Notes: generated by a model from the letters alone, not told the origin. 64,000 nucleotides of DNA from Megaustenia siamemsis (GCA_032433765.1 JAVIAB010000059.1:58232103-58296102); one strand, 5' to 3'; positions 1 to 12,478 are shown, counted from the first letter of the stretch. Translations and numbers: made by a program.

Positions 1-140
1 AGGATCACACATTTCAGATGGAACTTCAGACAAACAACTCCCTAACTTCCTAGTGTCTTCTTTATTTTCTGTATTGTCCCCACTGGCTGATGCCCCATTT
101 CTAGCACTGTTTCCATTCTGTTTAACTTTGTCAAAGTGTC
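1..140 (-). CDS. possible exon fragment at left edge
   Basis: The minus strand is open across the left edge and reads a polar, low-complexity stretch (QNGNSARNGASASGDN, then ENKEDTRK). A possible acceptor is TTTGACAAAG near 130-140. No family was recognised. It could be a disordered exon of a neighbouring gene or chance. Confidence 0.25.
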
Positions 141-559
141 AAACAAAACTGGCTATCATCAGGGAATAGTCTGGCTTCCTGTTGAGCCAAATTTAAATAG
201 GTTACCAAAGTCAATGTAGCTTGGGAACATGTATAACTGCAACCACAGCATTTAAAATATTGATTAAAAATTTAAAAAACTTTCCACAGAAAACATATTT
301 AAATGAGCCACATACCCACTGGACCATCCTGAAATAAACTATGTCAATTCGTAAACATATATAGCAAGTTTTCCAACTACAGATCTGCTCTTCTAGACAG
401 CCACAATGGTGTATTTCTTTATTCACATAAATCCTTGAATGTGTCTCTATTCTCCACAGGTCCATTTCTTTTTCTTCTTCATTTTTCATTCTGTTAACTT
501 ACTGCTTAACACTGTGTAACATCACAGATAGGAGGAGTGAATAATTTTCTGATCTTAAC
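141..559. other. no feature recognised
   Basis: AT-rich sequence with short chance open frames only. Confidence 0.5.
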
Positions 560-1000
560 TAGTCGTGTAGCTAAATTTGAGATGTTGTCATGTCAAATTT
601 GCTTAAGATCTTTTTAATTCCATCTGTCCATCTCTTTCTGGGTTTCCCTTTAACCCTGAGCCAAATGTTTTTATGTAATACACTCAAGTTGAAGGTTGGT
701 AGAATTTCTTTCTAGTCAGATGTCCAAACCATTTGGTCAATGTAGTCAAACGCTGATGTTTCACTCCCTATTTCTCTTGCGACCTTATTTCTTATCTTAT
801 CTATTCTATTTTTGTTTACAGCTTTTCTTATTCAGTGCATTGCACATGTTGCTATTTAACACTTGTGTCTATCAAGAATTGTCCATGTCTGACACTGGTG
901 GCATAATATGGGCACAAATAATATTTCTGTTCAATTTCCATTCTGTTTGCATAGTCACATTCATTAAGATATTTCTTCTTCAGAGTTCACAAAGATATTT
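560..1000 (-). mobile_element. LINE 3'-end remnant (family K)
   Basis: Minus-strand translation gives the typical post-RT tail of an APE-type LINE, with KGKPRKRWTDGIKK near 600-660. Upstream parts are broken by stops and shifts. No TSD was found. Confidence 0.5.
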
Positions 1001-1099
1001 CATAATATGTGCTTTTTGGTACCTTACATTATTTGCTTTCTGGATTCTGCCTCTTTATTTAACTTTTTATTGTCTGCCAAAAAAAGCCACTGCCTAAAT

Positions 1100-2234
1100 A
1101 CTTGTACTCTGTCACTTGATTTGGAATCCTTCCACAGAAAAATTAGACAAGTCCACCAGTACTAATTTTCATCAAAATTGATAAAACTAAGTATTAAAAG
1201 ACGATTACTGTATAAATAAATGAACTGAAAACAAGAGAAGAGGCAGCATCAAATCAATAACTGCATTCAGAATTTACAAGCACTAACTTTTTATATTAAT
1301 AACAAATTCATAAATAAAAGTTATGGTTACAGTCATGATGTTGAAATTAAAAGAAAGTAATTTAAGTAATACTTTTTACTTTGTAGAGAAGTGATAGGTT
1401 AATCATTTAATAGAAATAAATCAGTTGCGAAGATAGCTTGTTGACTACACAAAATAAAAGTGTTACTGTTTTTTTTAAATAGTTTAATAACAGTTAAGTG
1501 AATATGAGGAGAAATGAAAAAAAAATATATAAAAAAAACAGTATGTATGTGAGTATCAGTTAAAGCTTCACCTAACAGCTAACAAGTGGACAACACAACA
1601 AACCAGAACCACGCTTCCGCTCGATGGGACTTCAGCAGGAACAAACATATAACACACACAAATATGTATTTAAAATAAATATAAATATGTAAAGTAAATA
1701 TGACTCTAGATAGGTTTTTTTTTTTATATCCTGGCATCAGTCACTGAGTCTGGTGAGCTAGGAATAATGATAATGAATTTTTGAAATCTTTAACACAACT
1801 TCAACTTAACACAATTCTGAATCAGTAAAATCATTCATTTTCGTGATAAGCAGTTGAGTGAATTCTGAGTGACTCACTAGTATTATTTGTAATTTAGTTA
1901 CTATTAACTTTTACTAACTTTCAACTCAATACTCAATGCCAATACAATTTTTGTGTCAAGTCATCAAAATATAAGATAAGAATATAAGATAATAAAATAA
2001 AGTCAGTGTAGGTCATAAACTAACTATAAACAAAGTTAGCATTTTAAATAAATATTTTTACTCTGCGGCGATAATTACAATTTATAACATAATTCATTTC
2101 AAGTTTCAAAAACTGTACACTATCATCTTGTAGGTTAAATAAACTAAACTATGATTGACAGCACGAGACAGCCGGTTCTCAAATCTTCTCCATTCCCGGT
2201 AGTGCGAAGGTCAAGGTTGACGACATTTGTTGAC
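1100..2234. other. AT-rich sequence, nothing recognised
   Basis: A long AT-rich stretch with homopolymer runs. No coding signal or repeat that I could match elsewhere in the window. Confidence 0.5.
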
Positions 2235-5200
2235 AAATTTATTGGGCGGTATCGATCTCATCATTACTTGCTTTTGTTCCTCTTGTTTCCACCTCATTTG
2301 CCTTTCAGCGTCGAGGGGATTTGTAATTTGTAATCTTTTGCTATTCTGTTGGTCTCTGCTGCTATTATGTTTACTAGTGTTTCTAATATTCAGTCAACCC
2401 ATCTTTTTCGTGATCGACTCTTGGGTTTGGTGTTCTCGCAACGTTTATTGAAAGCTCATTGTGTTGTGTTTTGATCACTCTGCCTTATGTGACTACATCA
2501 TTTTATCTGTTGTTTCTTTCTATATTCTATGGCGGAGATTATTCCTAGCTTTTTTTCTCAGTTCTTCATTTCTGATTTTATCTCTCAAACTGTTTCATGT
2601 CGTTCGTCTAACACATTTCATCTCGGTTGTGGTTATTATTATTTTTGGTGTAGGATACAGAACTGGCATTGGTGGCACAACGTTGGGATGAAGATTGTAT
2701 TGTAGCGTGCCCGTTTTGCCTCTAGAGTTATTTCCTTGTTGGACAATAGTTGTGATAGCTACCCAATGATTTGACAAGCTTTGTTGCATCTTGAGTCTAT
2801 TTCTGCTGTTCATGAATTGTCGTTTGTCGTTAGACTTCCTAGATATTAAAATTTCTCCACTAGTTTCAGTTGTCTGCCATCCATCGTTGTGTTGAATTTC
2901 CGTTTCTCTAAGGTGACCATTCGTCCCGGATTGTCCGGGACAGTCCCAGAATTTGACATTTTTTTAACCTTTGTCCCGGATTAGCTGCCGTACCGGTTTT
3001 GTCCCGATTTTGGCATATTTTTTAGCTTTTGTCCCGGATTTGATAAAAAATAATTTGGGACACAAACGTTTACCAATTTTGCCATTTTGGTATACGGCGT
3101 ACATTTCTTCAATTTAAAAAAAAATATTATTCCGTTGCTGTGTAGACAATTTTGTTTAATATCAAAACAGTAGAATGCGCTCCTAGTTTTAAATCTCGTA
3201 TATATTCGTTGTGTTACTAACTTTCACTTTCGCAAAAAATGGCACCGAAGCGTAATTGTAGTTTTAATTAAGATTTACAAAAGGAATACCCTTTTATAAA
3301 AAAACCTACATCGTCATCAGACTTCACTGTAAGATGTAATATATGTTCATCCGGGTTTACTATTAACCATAGTGGACGTGGTGATATTAAGGGCCACATA
3401 AATAGTGATAAACATAAGAGAGCCGTCGCTACTGCTGCATCAAGCTCGTCGTTGACAAATTTTTTTTCGAGCTGAACAGGTTGGTGACAAAGAAGAACAG
3501 TTAGCTGCTACAGAAGGTGCCTTTGCATATCATACAGTGATGCACAATCACACGTTTAGATCTATGGACTGCACATCAAAATTGCTTCAGGTAACTTTAG
3601 AACCAAAATTTGCTTGTGCACGTACGAAAACAGAAGCTATTATTCGGAATGTGTTCACACCCCATGCTCTAAATAAACGAGTTCAGATGTGACCTAGAAA
3701 ACGTAACATTTATCTCCATACTGACAGATGCCTCCAACCACAAAGAAATCAAGATTTTTCCTTTGCTTGTCAGATACTTTGATCGCAATAAGGGACTGAA
3801 AGTTAAAATATTAGAGTTGAAGTCATTGCCGGGTGAAGCATCTGATATAGTAAGTAGTTTTCTTATTGACTGTCTAACTGAAAATGGTTTAGAACTGAAA
3901 GTAGTCGGATTATGTGCAGACAACACAAATTCTAATTTTGGGGCGCTGAAAGAAAAGGACAGAACAATGTTTTCACAAAACTGAAAGAAAACCTTGGACA
4001 TAGTTTGATAGGTGTTGGGTGTGCTTGCCATATTTTCCACAACACTGTTCGAGCAGCTGCAGACGTATTGCCTGTTGATGTTGAAATGACTATTGCAAAA
4101 AATTATCTGTACTTCAAATCATACACAGTTAGAGTTGAAAGTCTCAAGGAGTTTTGTCAGTTTGTCGACACAGACTTCCAGATGATTTTAGGTTAAGCAC
4201 AAACTAGGTGGCCTGCGCTCTTGCCTGCTGTTGAAAGGGTTCTTTACACGTTCCTGCCTCTAAAATCATATTTTCAATCTCAAGACAGATGCCCAGTTTT
4301 TATACAGGAATTCTTTGAAAACCCACTGTCTGAGGCATGGCTTATTTTGGTTCACAGTCAGGCATCCTCTTTCCACGAAGCAGTGCAGAAAGTAGAGGGA
4401 CAGATGGTCACTGTATTTGAAGTCATTGACAACATCAATAGGTTGAAAGCTATCTTGGAGTCCAAGCTGGAAGACGGCTTCTTGCCATCAAGAGTTCAGA
4501 TAATCCTTAAAACATGATCAAAACGGATGAGACACACAGCTCACGGTGTGCACAGAGCACTTAACTCAGTAGCTCCTGCAACAAGCCGGACTTGGAATAT
4601 GAGGAAACTGCAACAAGGAACACTTTTCATGCATAGCCTTCAATTGTTCCCGCCGCCTATCCACCACATACCGGAAGTTCACGTCCTCTTGAAAATGATG
4701 ATCGTCGTATTTTTTAAAAATGTATAGCGCTTGATGATGTTAGGCCATCGTTGTTGACTCCAATTCCGAACATATAGACACACAGTTAGTCGTTAGATTA
4801 TCCCCGTCGCACATCAAACAACAGACCGTAAATTTATGCGTACGGCCGTACTAGGGATGTACGATGAGCCATATGTATTAGCGCCTGGTCGTCTGCAAAT
4901 AGAAGCTCGCAGCTTTCCTCTATCTTCGATGGGTTGGCTAACTTACATATGTAGCCCATATAAGTAATAAAATAATATGAAAAAGGGGGGGTGAGGGGTT
5001 AGCACATATCCCTGTCTTACACCTGATCTAACTTCGAAATGGTCTGTGTAGCCTGCTGCTATTTTGACTGTGCAGCTGCTGTTGATGTAGAGACTTTTAA
5101 TAAGGTTGGTTAGATGTTGGCTTACTCTGTATGTTGTTAGTATCTTCCTCAGTTGTTCTCTTTTTACTCGGTCAAATGCTTTTTCCTGGTCAAGGAAAGC

Positions 5201-5480
5201 TATGTACACATTTGTATTGTGTTCTGTCGTCTTTCATCTAGCTATTTTAAGGTGAATAGAGCGTTAGTACATCCTTTGTTTGTTTTTGTTGGAACCCATT
5301 AAGAATCGCTTAACTGTAGTTATAATTTGGTCTCAGCCTTTTTCCAAAATTGTGGCGTATAACTTTCCTACATGGCCGAGAAGCGATATATATTTCTATA
5401 TTGGTTGCAATCTCTCTTGCTACCTTTCTTTTTCCATATTGGTACAATGAATTGCCTATTCTCTGTTCATTAGGTCTATA
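2235..5480 (-). mobile_element. LINE-B remnant split by a hAT relic
   Basis: Two minus-strand pieces of one LINE. The piece at 4868-5480 holds RT motifs: FLDQEKAFDRVKREQL (motif A Asp), VRSGVRQG and LLFADDQALI (the FADD catalytic pair, near 4870-4910). The piece at 2235-2900 holds the later part (YLGSL, NTIFIPTLC, KLGI) and the 3' end near 2235. The hAT relic at about 2911-4735 lies between them at the point where the two halves should join. Both halves carry stops and frameshifts. Confidence 0.65.
2911..4735 (+). pseudogene. hAT-type transposase relic with BED-like finger
   Basis: Open pieces in shifting frames from 3238 to about 4517. Order: start MAPKR, a Cys2-His2 BED-like finger (CNICSSGFTINHSG, then GHINSDKHKR), LLVRYFDRNKG, VVGLCADNTNSNFG, then GCACHIFHNTV, which fits the hAT transposase core with its conserved C-x2-H region. 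The C-terminal dimerisation part is not evident. The left end (2911-3060) has at least four GTCCCGGATT-like subterminal repeats. No right terminal inverted repeat was found, so the right end is probably deleted. Several frameshifts make it non-functional. Confidence 0.7.
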
Positions 5481-5705
5481 TGCTGTGGATGGTACATCCA
5501 TGAGTCCACGTCACTCCTTCGGATGAAAAAGATGGGAGTTAAGATGGGCACAGCCAGAAACGAGAAACTTAGTGGGCGTGTAAGAAGACTAATCAACCAA
5601 CATAGAACTGGAGTCGTCAGTCGTTGGACACTGCGGGACTTGCTGAGGAGGGGATCTGAGCACCTATGGACATGTTCGGAGTGCAATGATGATGACCAGC
5701 AAATA
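5481..5705 (+). repeat. dispersed repeat, LINE 3' end-like
   Basis: Reads GRVRRLINQHRTGVVSRW and later LRRGSEHLWTC, ending in a GATGATGA-type tail. A diverged relative lies at 31260-31440 ([11 protein letters not shown], then LRDIF). Codon-level similarity suggests a translated ancestor, probably a LINE end of an unnamed family. Confidence 0.4.
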
Positions 5706-5767
5706 ACTCAATAGATCTATATGTTGGACACAATTGTAGCAGATTTTAAACATCAACAGTTATTTTG

Positions 5768-6240
5768 TCTGTTTGTGCCATCATCATCACTGAGTGCCGT
5801 CTTCGCATCGAAGGTGGAGCACCATTCCACTCTGTCCCTTGCTTTGATGGTGCAGGTTGTCAAAGGCTGACTTGTCCATCTTTTGATGTTACTCGTTAGT
5901 CTTGATCTACCTCTTTTACCTTGTATTTTCCCTTCCCAGATTACTTTTAGTAGACTGCTGTGTCTTTTAACATGCCCCTTGAATATCTCGTTTGTTTTGT
6001 TTGAATTGTGTTTTGTAATTCTTTCTTCATTTGTAGTTGTTTTAAAACTCCATCGTTTGTTTTCTTTTCTGTCCATCCAATTCATCTATAAATCCACATT
6101 TCAAAAGCTTCAATTTTCTGTTATATTTTATTGTCTAATGTCCTGATTTCTGCGCCATACAGGAATGTTGAGAAGATATAACATTTGACATCCATCTTAT
6201 ATCTTGTTTATTTTCCATAGCTTTGATTTCTATACAACTT
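5768..6240 (-). mobile_element. LINE-C 3' fragment (left arm of inverted pair)
   Basis: Minus-strand post-RT region of LINE-C: KGHVKRHSSLLKVIWEGKIQ, then [19 protein letters not shown] and a (TGATGA)n-like 3' end near 5768. Copies elsewhere are at 24186, 45102 and 53663. Confidence 0.75.
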
Positions 6241-6399
6241 TGGCTGAGCCATTCTTCATTTGCCTATTTCATTACCTATTTTGCTGTGTTGGGTAGTGTT
6301 CTTCGCTAGTCTTTTCCCCGATGGCATCAGTTATCCGTTTTTTTTTTTTGTTCTTGTCCTTTTTCCTCATCAAGCTACGGGGATTCAAATAAAACACAA

Positions 6400-6772
6400 A
6401 CGTAAGTATCACACTTTGAAGTGTGCATTTATAGAAGAATAGGAAGAATTGGGTGGAAAGAAAAGAAAACAAACGATGAAGTTTTAAAACAACTAAAAAT
6501 GAAAAGAGAATTACTGAACACAATTAGAACAAGACAAATGACATTTTTGGGGGGCATGTTAAAAGACACAACAGCCTAATAAAAGTAATATTGGAAGGGA
6601 AAATACAAGGTAAAAGAGGCAGAGGCAGACCAAGACTAACATGGAAGAGTAACATCATAAGATGGACAAGTCAACCTATGACAATCTGCACCATCAAAAC
6701 AAGAGACAGGGCGGAATAGCGCTCCATGGTAGCCAACCTTCGATGCGGAGACGGCACTCAATGATGACGTAT
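6400..6772 (+). mobile_element. LINE-C 3' fragment (right arm of inverted pair)
   Basis: Plus-strand copy of the same LINE-C region as 5768-6240 ([24 protein letters not shown] in broken frames), ending GGCACTCAATGATGA. The two copies lie head to head about 160 bp apart. Confidence 0.75.
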
Positions 6773-6814
6773 CACATCGACAATGCTGGTATCGATACTA
6801 AAATAAACTCACCC

Positions 6815-7215
6815 ATCATCATCATGTGCCATACCGATTGGCATAGGTGAGCGATCATGTTCTTTCACAATTTTATATCCACATTACATCGTAACAACTC
6901 TGTTGTAGACTGTTTTCCAAGCCATCTAGTAAATTCTCTCTTTGTTGTCCGCGATCTCGCTATTTTGACATTTGTAACCAGGTACTCCAGCTTTTCTCTG
7001 TTCATGGTGTTCTCGAAAAATGTTGATTGTTTCTTTCTGATGTTTCTTAGGAGTTCCCTTTCTTTGTTGGCCTCTTTGAGAATTTCCTCGTTAGTCTTTT
7101 TAGCTGTCCAGGAAACTCTCAACATTCTTCTGAGAACTCCTATCTCTGTAACCTCTAATCGTCTGTTCATTTGTTTGTCTACTGTCCACGATTCACTTCC
7201 ATAGCTGAAGATAAG
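6815..7215 (-). mobile_element. LINE-H 3' fragment
   Basis: Minus strand reads [20 protein letters not shown] and later NREKLEYLVTNVKIA, then a tail made of ATGATGATG complement. The closest copies are at 21590-21705 and 45905/46745. It is related to LINE-D. Confidence 0.65.
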
Positions 7216-8623
7216 TTCTAATTTTTAAATTACCTCGCCACCTCTCACAACTCCCATCCTTTCGGAAAAAAAAGGGGAAATCGATCATGAAATGTAATGG
7301 CAACTAGGATGAGCAATTCGACTTAGATGAGACTTTTATCGTATTTAGACTCAACAACTGTAATACAAGTTTTACACACGGTGTTTAATTTTTCAGAAAA
7401 CATGAACAAACTTTGGTGTGGACATGAAACAAAGCCAAAACAATAAAATGCAGTAACTGTGAATTTTTCTTTAAACAAATGCAGTCTAAATATAATAAGG
7501 AAAAACCTGCAAAATGAACGGGGTTGAAAAATAATAGAGGAATATTTACTTATCGTATAAAATATGTGCTTAAATTAATATCTAGTATGTGAGAAGCTGC
7601 AGTTTTCTATTCTAGGTGGAAGAATGCTTCTGGCAAATTGAAAGTAACACATCCAGCTATGGTTATTTGCCCCATTAGAAGTACTTTCATTTTGTGCAAC
7701 ACTAACTGGAGACTGCAGAGAGAGCCTTCAATGGGAAACAGCTGGTTAATGAAAAAAAAGGGGGATGACCTAGATAAACATTAAGAATACTGATAAGAGA
7801 AGCAACAACAGCAGACATGAGCTTCCTTGAGTTTTGGAGGGTTGTACTGAACAAATACATGTGTAAATGCATACTTCAGGTCCTTTGCAAAAGTCTGATG
7901 ATGCTGAGATTTTAACAGCAAGGAGTTGTCAGACGCAGAGAGTTTTTTTTTTATTTCTGCCCTGCATTGTCATTGACTGAAAGAGAACTAGTTAACAAAC
8001 AATGTTCACAATTTGATTTGATGTAAATTCTGACACATTTTACTGGGTAGCAAAATAGATACAGAAGTTTGAGTTGAAAGACAATTGGTTTCCCAACTTC
8101 AAGTCAGAGAAATCTGTCCAAATCAGTAAAATCACTCAGGAGTTTAAGAGTTAAGCAATCAGATTGGGCTTTCTCAGCATGTGCCACTGCTGGGCTTCTG
8201 TGACATTGTTTTATGTATAATCTTTTGGTCTTACTTGAGCCTTGAAACCAGATAATCTGCTGTTGTAACCATGCTATGGTTAGCTGGTTAGGCTACATTT
8301 TCATAAAATGGTAAACCACTTGTTGTGTTTTTTTTTCTGTGAGTTTGATGTGAAGGTAGTGTCACTAATTTCTATGTTGTTTGCATTTCTCATTTTGCCT
8401 TTCCTGGTGGTGATGTTTTCTTTATGTATCTCAAATTATAATCTTTCTTTCTTGTCTTAAATAAGAACCATGTTTGAGACTGATATCAGAGGGCTGCAAA
8501 GGTTATACTATACTATTTATAATTTTGATTGTCATTTTGATGTTTTTGTGCTATGGAGATACATGATATGCCACTATCTGGTGAATGGTTTAAATTTCTC
8601 TATCAGACTTCCTTCTTTTATGA
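7216..8623. other. no gene recognised
   Basis: About 1.4 kb of AT-rich sequence without recognised coding or repeat content. Confidence 0.5.
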
Positions 8624-9085
8624 TGGAATCTTACAACATACCAAATAGTACATGTCTGTCTGAGGAATCTTTACAACATACCAAATAGTACATGTCTGTC
8701 TGAGGAATCTTTACAACATACCAAATAGTACATGTCTGTCTGAGGAATCTTTACAACATACCAAATAGTACATGTCTGTCTGAGGAATCTTTACAACATA
8801 CCAAATAGTACATGTCTGTCTGAGGAATCTTTACAACTTACCAAATAGTACATGTCTGTACGAGGAATCATTACAACATACCAAATAGTACATGTCTGTC
8901 TGAGGAATTATTACAACATACCAAATAGTACATGTCTGTCTGAGGAATCTTTACAACATACCAAATAGTACATGTCTGTCGGAGGAATCATTACAACATA
9001 CCAAATAGTACATGTCTGCTCTGAGAATCTTTAGAACATATCAAATAGTAAATGTCTGTTTGAGGAATCTTTAGAACATATAAAA
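8624..9085. repeat. 40-bp minisatellite, ~12 units
   Basis: Unit contains ACCAAATAGTACATGTCTGT. The copies are almost identical in the middle and diverge toward 9000-9085. Confidence 0.95.
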
Positions 9086-9563
9086 TATTTGATGTTTGTT
9101 GGAGACAATGAAGACATCAGCTCTGACTTAAAGTGATGATTTATCGTGTTGATGAGTGCAATAATGACATATAATCAAGACCATGTGAAAGTTTCTACCT
9201 CACATAGTACGTGTGTACATTCTGTTTAATGCTGTGATTTTATTGCTCAATTTGGTGATGTGGGTACATGGAGTGATTGATCACACCAAGTGAGATTTAC
9301 CTGATAAAAATTTTTGTAGGAAGTGACATTAATAAGCACATTTTTCAGAGGAATTTTTACAGCCTCTTTCTTCTTCATTCATCACACTAAATGAGACTGG
9401 AATCTGGATTCTCAGTTTACTGTCTATTTCTGTTCTATCCTACAATTTCTCTTTGAAGAGGGTTGTTTTGGGCTCACTTTTCTCTTCAAGTCTGCAAAGT
9501 ATGGACAATCTTGTGGGATAGTCTCTGCTACTACACTTACTAGGTAGTTTCTTCTGTGCACAC

Positions 9564-10018
9564 CTTAACTTTTTCTGTACGTTTTGCTATAATGTGCGCC
9601 ATGTTGATTTCACCAGCGTACGTTTTGTCTCATAGTGTGTTACGTTCAATTTGATTGGTGTGAACCGTCATCAAACCATACTCTTTTTACGTGTCTTGTA
9701 TCATTTTGGTATTCTATCTATCTATCCATTGACCTTTCAAGCCGTAGCCGGCCCATAGGGCGTAGACCAAGATACTTCTTCTCTTATCTGAATTTTTGTT
9801 CTAGCAGTTTTCAATTCTCATAAAGATATTTTATCAAATCTCACCATTTGATATTGGTGAAATCTAATACCTTGTTCAATTATCTAAAAATTCATATATA
9901 ATATGCTATGTGTTAGATAAATATAAACATGTGATTGATATTTAAAACCAGGACAAATTTTTCTCTCTAAAATCTCTACCACTAAATTGATAAAAACCTA
10001 CCGTACTGGAAGTATTAA
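9564..10018. mobile_element. TTAA-flanked MITE, interrupted by LINE-A
   Basis: The same element as 24848-25154, more diverged. TTAA lies at 9564-9567 and 10015-10018; the termini TTAACTTTTTCTGTACG and CCGTACTGGAAGTATTAA are degraded inverted repeats. A LINE-A 3' end sits inside it at 9714-9845. Confidence 0.7.
9714..9845 (-). mobile_element. LINE-A 3' end, severely 5'-truncated
   Basis: Matches the last ~130 bp of LINE-A, with the GATA-type tail at its left edge. It is flanked by about 10 bp of imperfect duplication (ATTTTGGTATT / ATTTGATATT). The uninterrupted host MITE at 24848 shows the empty site. Confidence 0.75.
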
Positions 10019-10177
10019 GATGTTAATAGGTTTGAAGAAAGCTTTCAACAGATCAAGGCAGGTAACATCTCCATACAGCTTGTCCCAGTATGGTACCTGT
10101 GATGGCCTCTGCTCATCAAAGGTATTTAGTGTTAGTGGGAGCAAGTGATGGAGTGTAACAAACACATGAATTAACAT
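9998..10177 (-). CDS. unidentified 59-residue open frame, possible exon
   Basis: Runs from ATG at 10177 to TAG at 9998 and reads a hydrophobic start (FVTLHHLLPLTLNTF) followed by VPYWDKLYGDVTCLDLL and FFKPINIL. No known family was recognised. The stop and last residues fall inside the end of the MITE; across the empty MITE site the frame would continue for about 45 more codons. A possible exon of a downstream minus-strand gene, or chance. Confidence 0.3.
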   Translation of the reverse strand: MLIHVFVTLHHLLPLTLNTFDEQRPSQVPYWDKLYGDVTCLDLLKAFFKPINILILPVR

Positions 10178-10869
10178 AAAATGAAACTAGTCACCATAGA
10201 GATTAGATGTTTTTAGAAAAGCGCTTGGTCCGACCAGAAGAGACAGAACTAGACATGATGTGGTAAGAGAGTGTGGTTGGGCATTGAATCAATTCCGAGC
10301 TACAGAGACAACAAATGAAAAGGTTTGTCCATCTGGAAAAAAATGCCAAGAGATTCTATAACATAGAAACAGATATTAAAAGAGGAAATGGAAGAAGGGC
10401 AAGAACTAGAGCTTTGTATCTCTCTTGACCCCAAAGGAGTATAAGAGGAAATGAAGAGAGAAAAACAGAGAGTGATTTTATAGTTCAACTTTTTGTTTCT
10501 TTTGTTTCATTCATTTAGTTCCTGCAACATTGTAGGCAAGGATCTTGTGACACACACTGGATAACAAGTACTGATGAGGATGCTGTAGATTCTCATTAGA
10601 GTTTCTGTGACAGGTACCTAATCATACTACTTGAGAACACTAAATGTAATCCCCAAACAGTGAACAACAAAAGTATGGCTATACAATTCTTAAATCCAAT
10701 GTGCACATTCTCTTGATAAGTCAGTTAACAAAATCAAAACACACCAAAACAAAAAAATGTGAAAACAAATTTTATACAATTTACATAATGTTCATGTTAA
10801 CAATATCAAAAAAGGACCAAAAATTGTAATGAAATAAAAACATGAAAACTAATTTATTGTTAATCATTT
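10178..10869. other. no gene recognised
   Basis: AT-rich sequence; a few phrases resemble LINE tails but none could be assigned. Confidence 0.4.
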
Positions 10870-11160
10870 ATTAAGCAGAAGAAAATGGAAACATGTTGGC
10901 CATGTGATAAGAAGAGACAAGAAAGTCTCAAAGAAATTCCTCAAATGGCAACCAATGGGTAAAAGAATATGAGGCAGACCTAAAGGAACACTAAAAAGAA
11001 CACTGAAACCAGAAACTACAATAACTGGTACGTGTGTCAAGATACACTGAGAGTCCTGTGCAAAGTCTCTCACATAATAGCAAAGATCATTGGACATAGA
11101 GAGTTTCTGCTCTATGTGCTGTTTTCAGCTAAAAAAAAAACACAATAGGACAGATTTATT
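10870..11160 (+). mobile_element. LINE-G-like 3' fragment
   Basis: Reads KWKHVGHVIRRDKK in broken frame and ends with CTGTTTTCAGCT, like the 3' ends of LINE-G at 25410 and 33830. Confidence 0.5.
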
Positions 11161-11739
11161 AAGCTTGAAAGTGGTCAAGAAATGAGTGTTCTGGCTTCAG
11201 AGACGTAGCAACACTGTTCACACCTGGGGAGACAGAGAGTATTCAGGTTTATAAAAGTTTAGAGTCAGGAAAGATATGACAGTGAGGAAGAATACTGGCC
11301 ACCTGACCTTAAAAAAAAAGATAAATACTAAGTACAAAAAGTCAAATACAACATACAATAGCATAGTTGTGAAAGTGTTGGTCTACCTCACACAGAGTAC
11401 TCTGTACATGATGATGTTATAAAAGTGCTTTTACATTCCTGGTTATATGCATGTAAAGCTCTAAAGCAAAAGTACTTGTATGTCAAAGTAACATTGCAGA
11501 TAAAGAGGAACCCATTCGTAAATTGTTCCTTCTACAATATTTTATTTTTTACTGGAGTGTCAATGCAGGTTACAACTCCAATATTCAAGCTAAGCAAATC
11601 ACATAAAAAATGGGGGCAGTTGAAAATAAAAAAAAAAAACAGCATGTTTTACGCCACTTTCCAAGAAAAAAGTCTAAACAACAAAATTACCACGATTATT
11701 TAAAAATTATATTGATTCTTCTTTTTAATCTCATAACTT

Positions 11740-11935
11740 TAAAGGTAGTTGGGGCACCACTGACAGATGTCGTCAACCTTGTTCAAGGATCTCTATCTTC
11801 AGTCATTCTTAGAGACTGTCAAGCAGAGGCCTGTCCATTCTTTGATGTTATCTTCCCATTTCTCTCTCTGCCCATAATTCCTATCACAATTCCTTGCAGA
11901 ATGATCTTTGCCAGATCAGATGATTGAGATATGTG
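11740..11935 (-). mobile_element. LINE-E 3' fragment
   Basis: Contains GGGGCACCACTGACAGA and CCTTGCAGAATGATCTTTGC, shared with 15085-15295, 19735-20160 and 36450-36905. The minus strand carries the LINE-E post-RT region. Confidence 0.6.
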
Positions 11936-12100
11936 GCAACTATTTCATTTTGCATTCCTTCACTGCAGCCAAAAGAGAGGTAGTAGTCATCTCCAGAACT
12001 CAATAGAAGAGACACTGGCTGCCATCTCCAACTAGTATAGACACTGCTATCCAGTCGAGGATTGGGCCCTACCAGGATCTCTTTATCCATTGGACACAAA

Positions 12101-12478
12101 TGACAAACTCTCTGATTCCACAGGGTATTGGTCACATCATGGGTTAACAATGACAGACAGACTCTGATTCCAAAGGGGATTGGTCACATCATGGGTTAAC
12201 AATGACAGACAAACTCTCTGATTCCACAGGGTATTGGTCACATCATGGGTTAACAATGACAGACAGACTCTCTGATTCCACAGGGTATTGGTCACATCAT
12301 GGGTTAACAATGACAGACAAACTCTCTGATTCCACAGGGTATTGGTCACATCCTGGGTTAACAATGACAGGCAAACTCTCTGATTCCACAGTGAATTGGT
12401 CACATCCTGGGTTAACAATGACAGACAAACTCTCTGATTACACAGTGTATTGGTCACATCCTGGGTTAACAATGACAG
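12101..12478. repeat. 54-bp minisatellite, ~7 units
   Basis: Unit includes GGTATTGGTCACATCATGGG. The unit length is a multiple of three, so both strands stay open. No sign of a real protein. Confidence 0.95.

Noticed and set aside
5768..6772. Twin-priming inversion of one LINE
   Set aside because: Both arms cover the same 3' region, whereas twin priming gives adjacent, non-overlapping parts.
8624..9085. CRISPR-like regular repeat
   Set aside because: Head-to-tail 40-bp units without unique spacers, in a eukaryotic genome.
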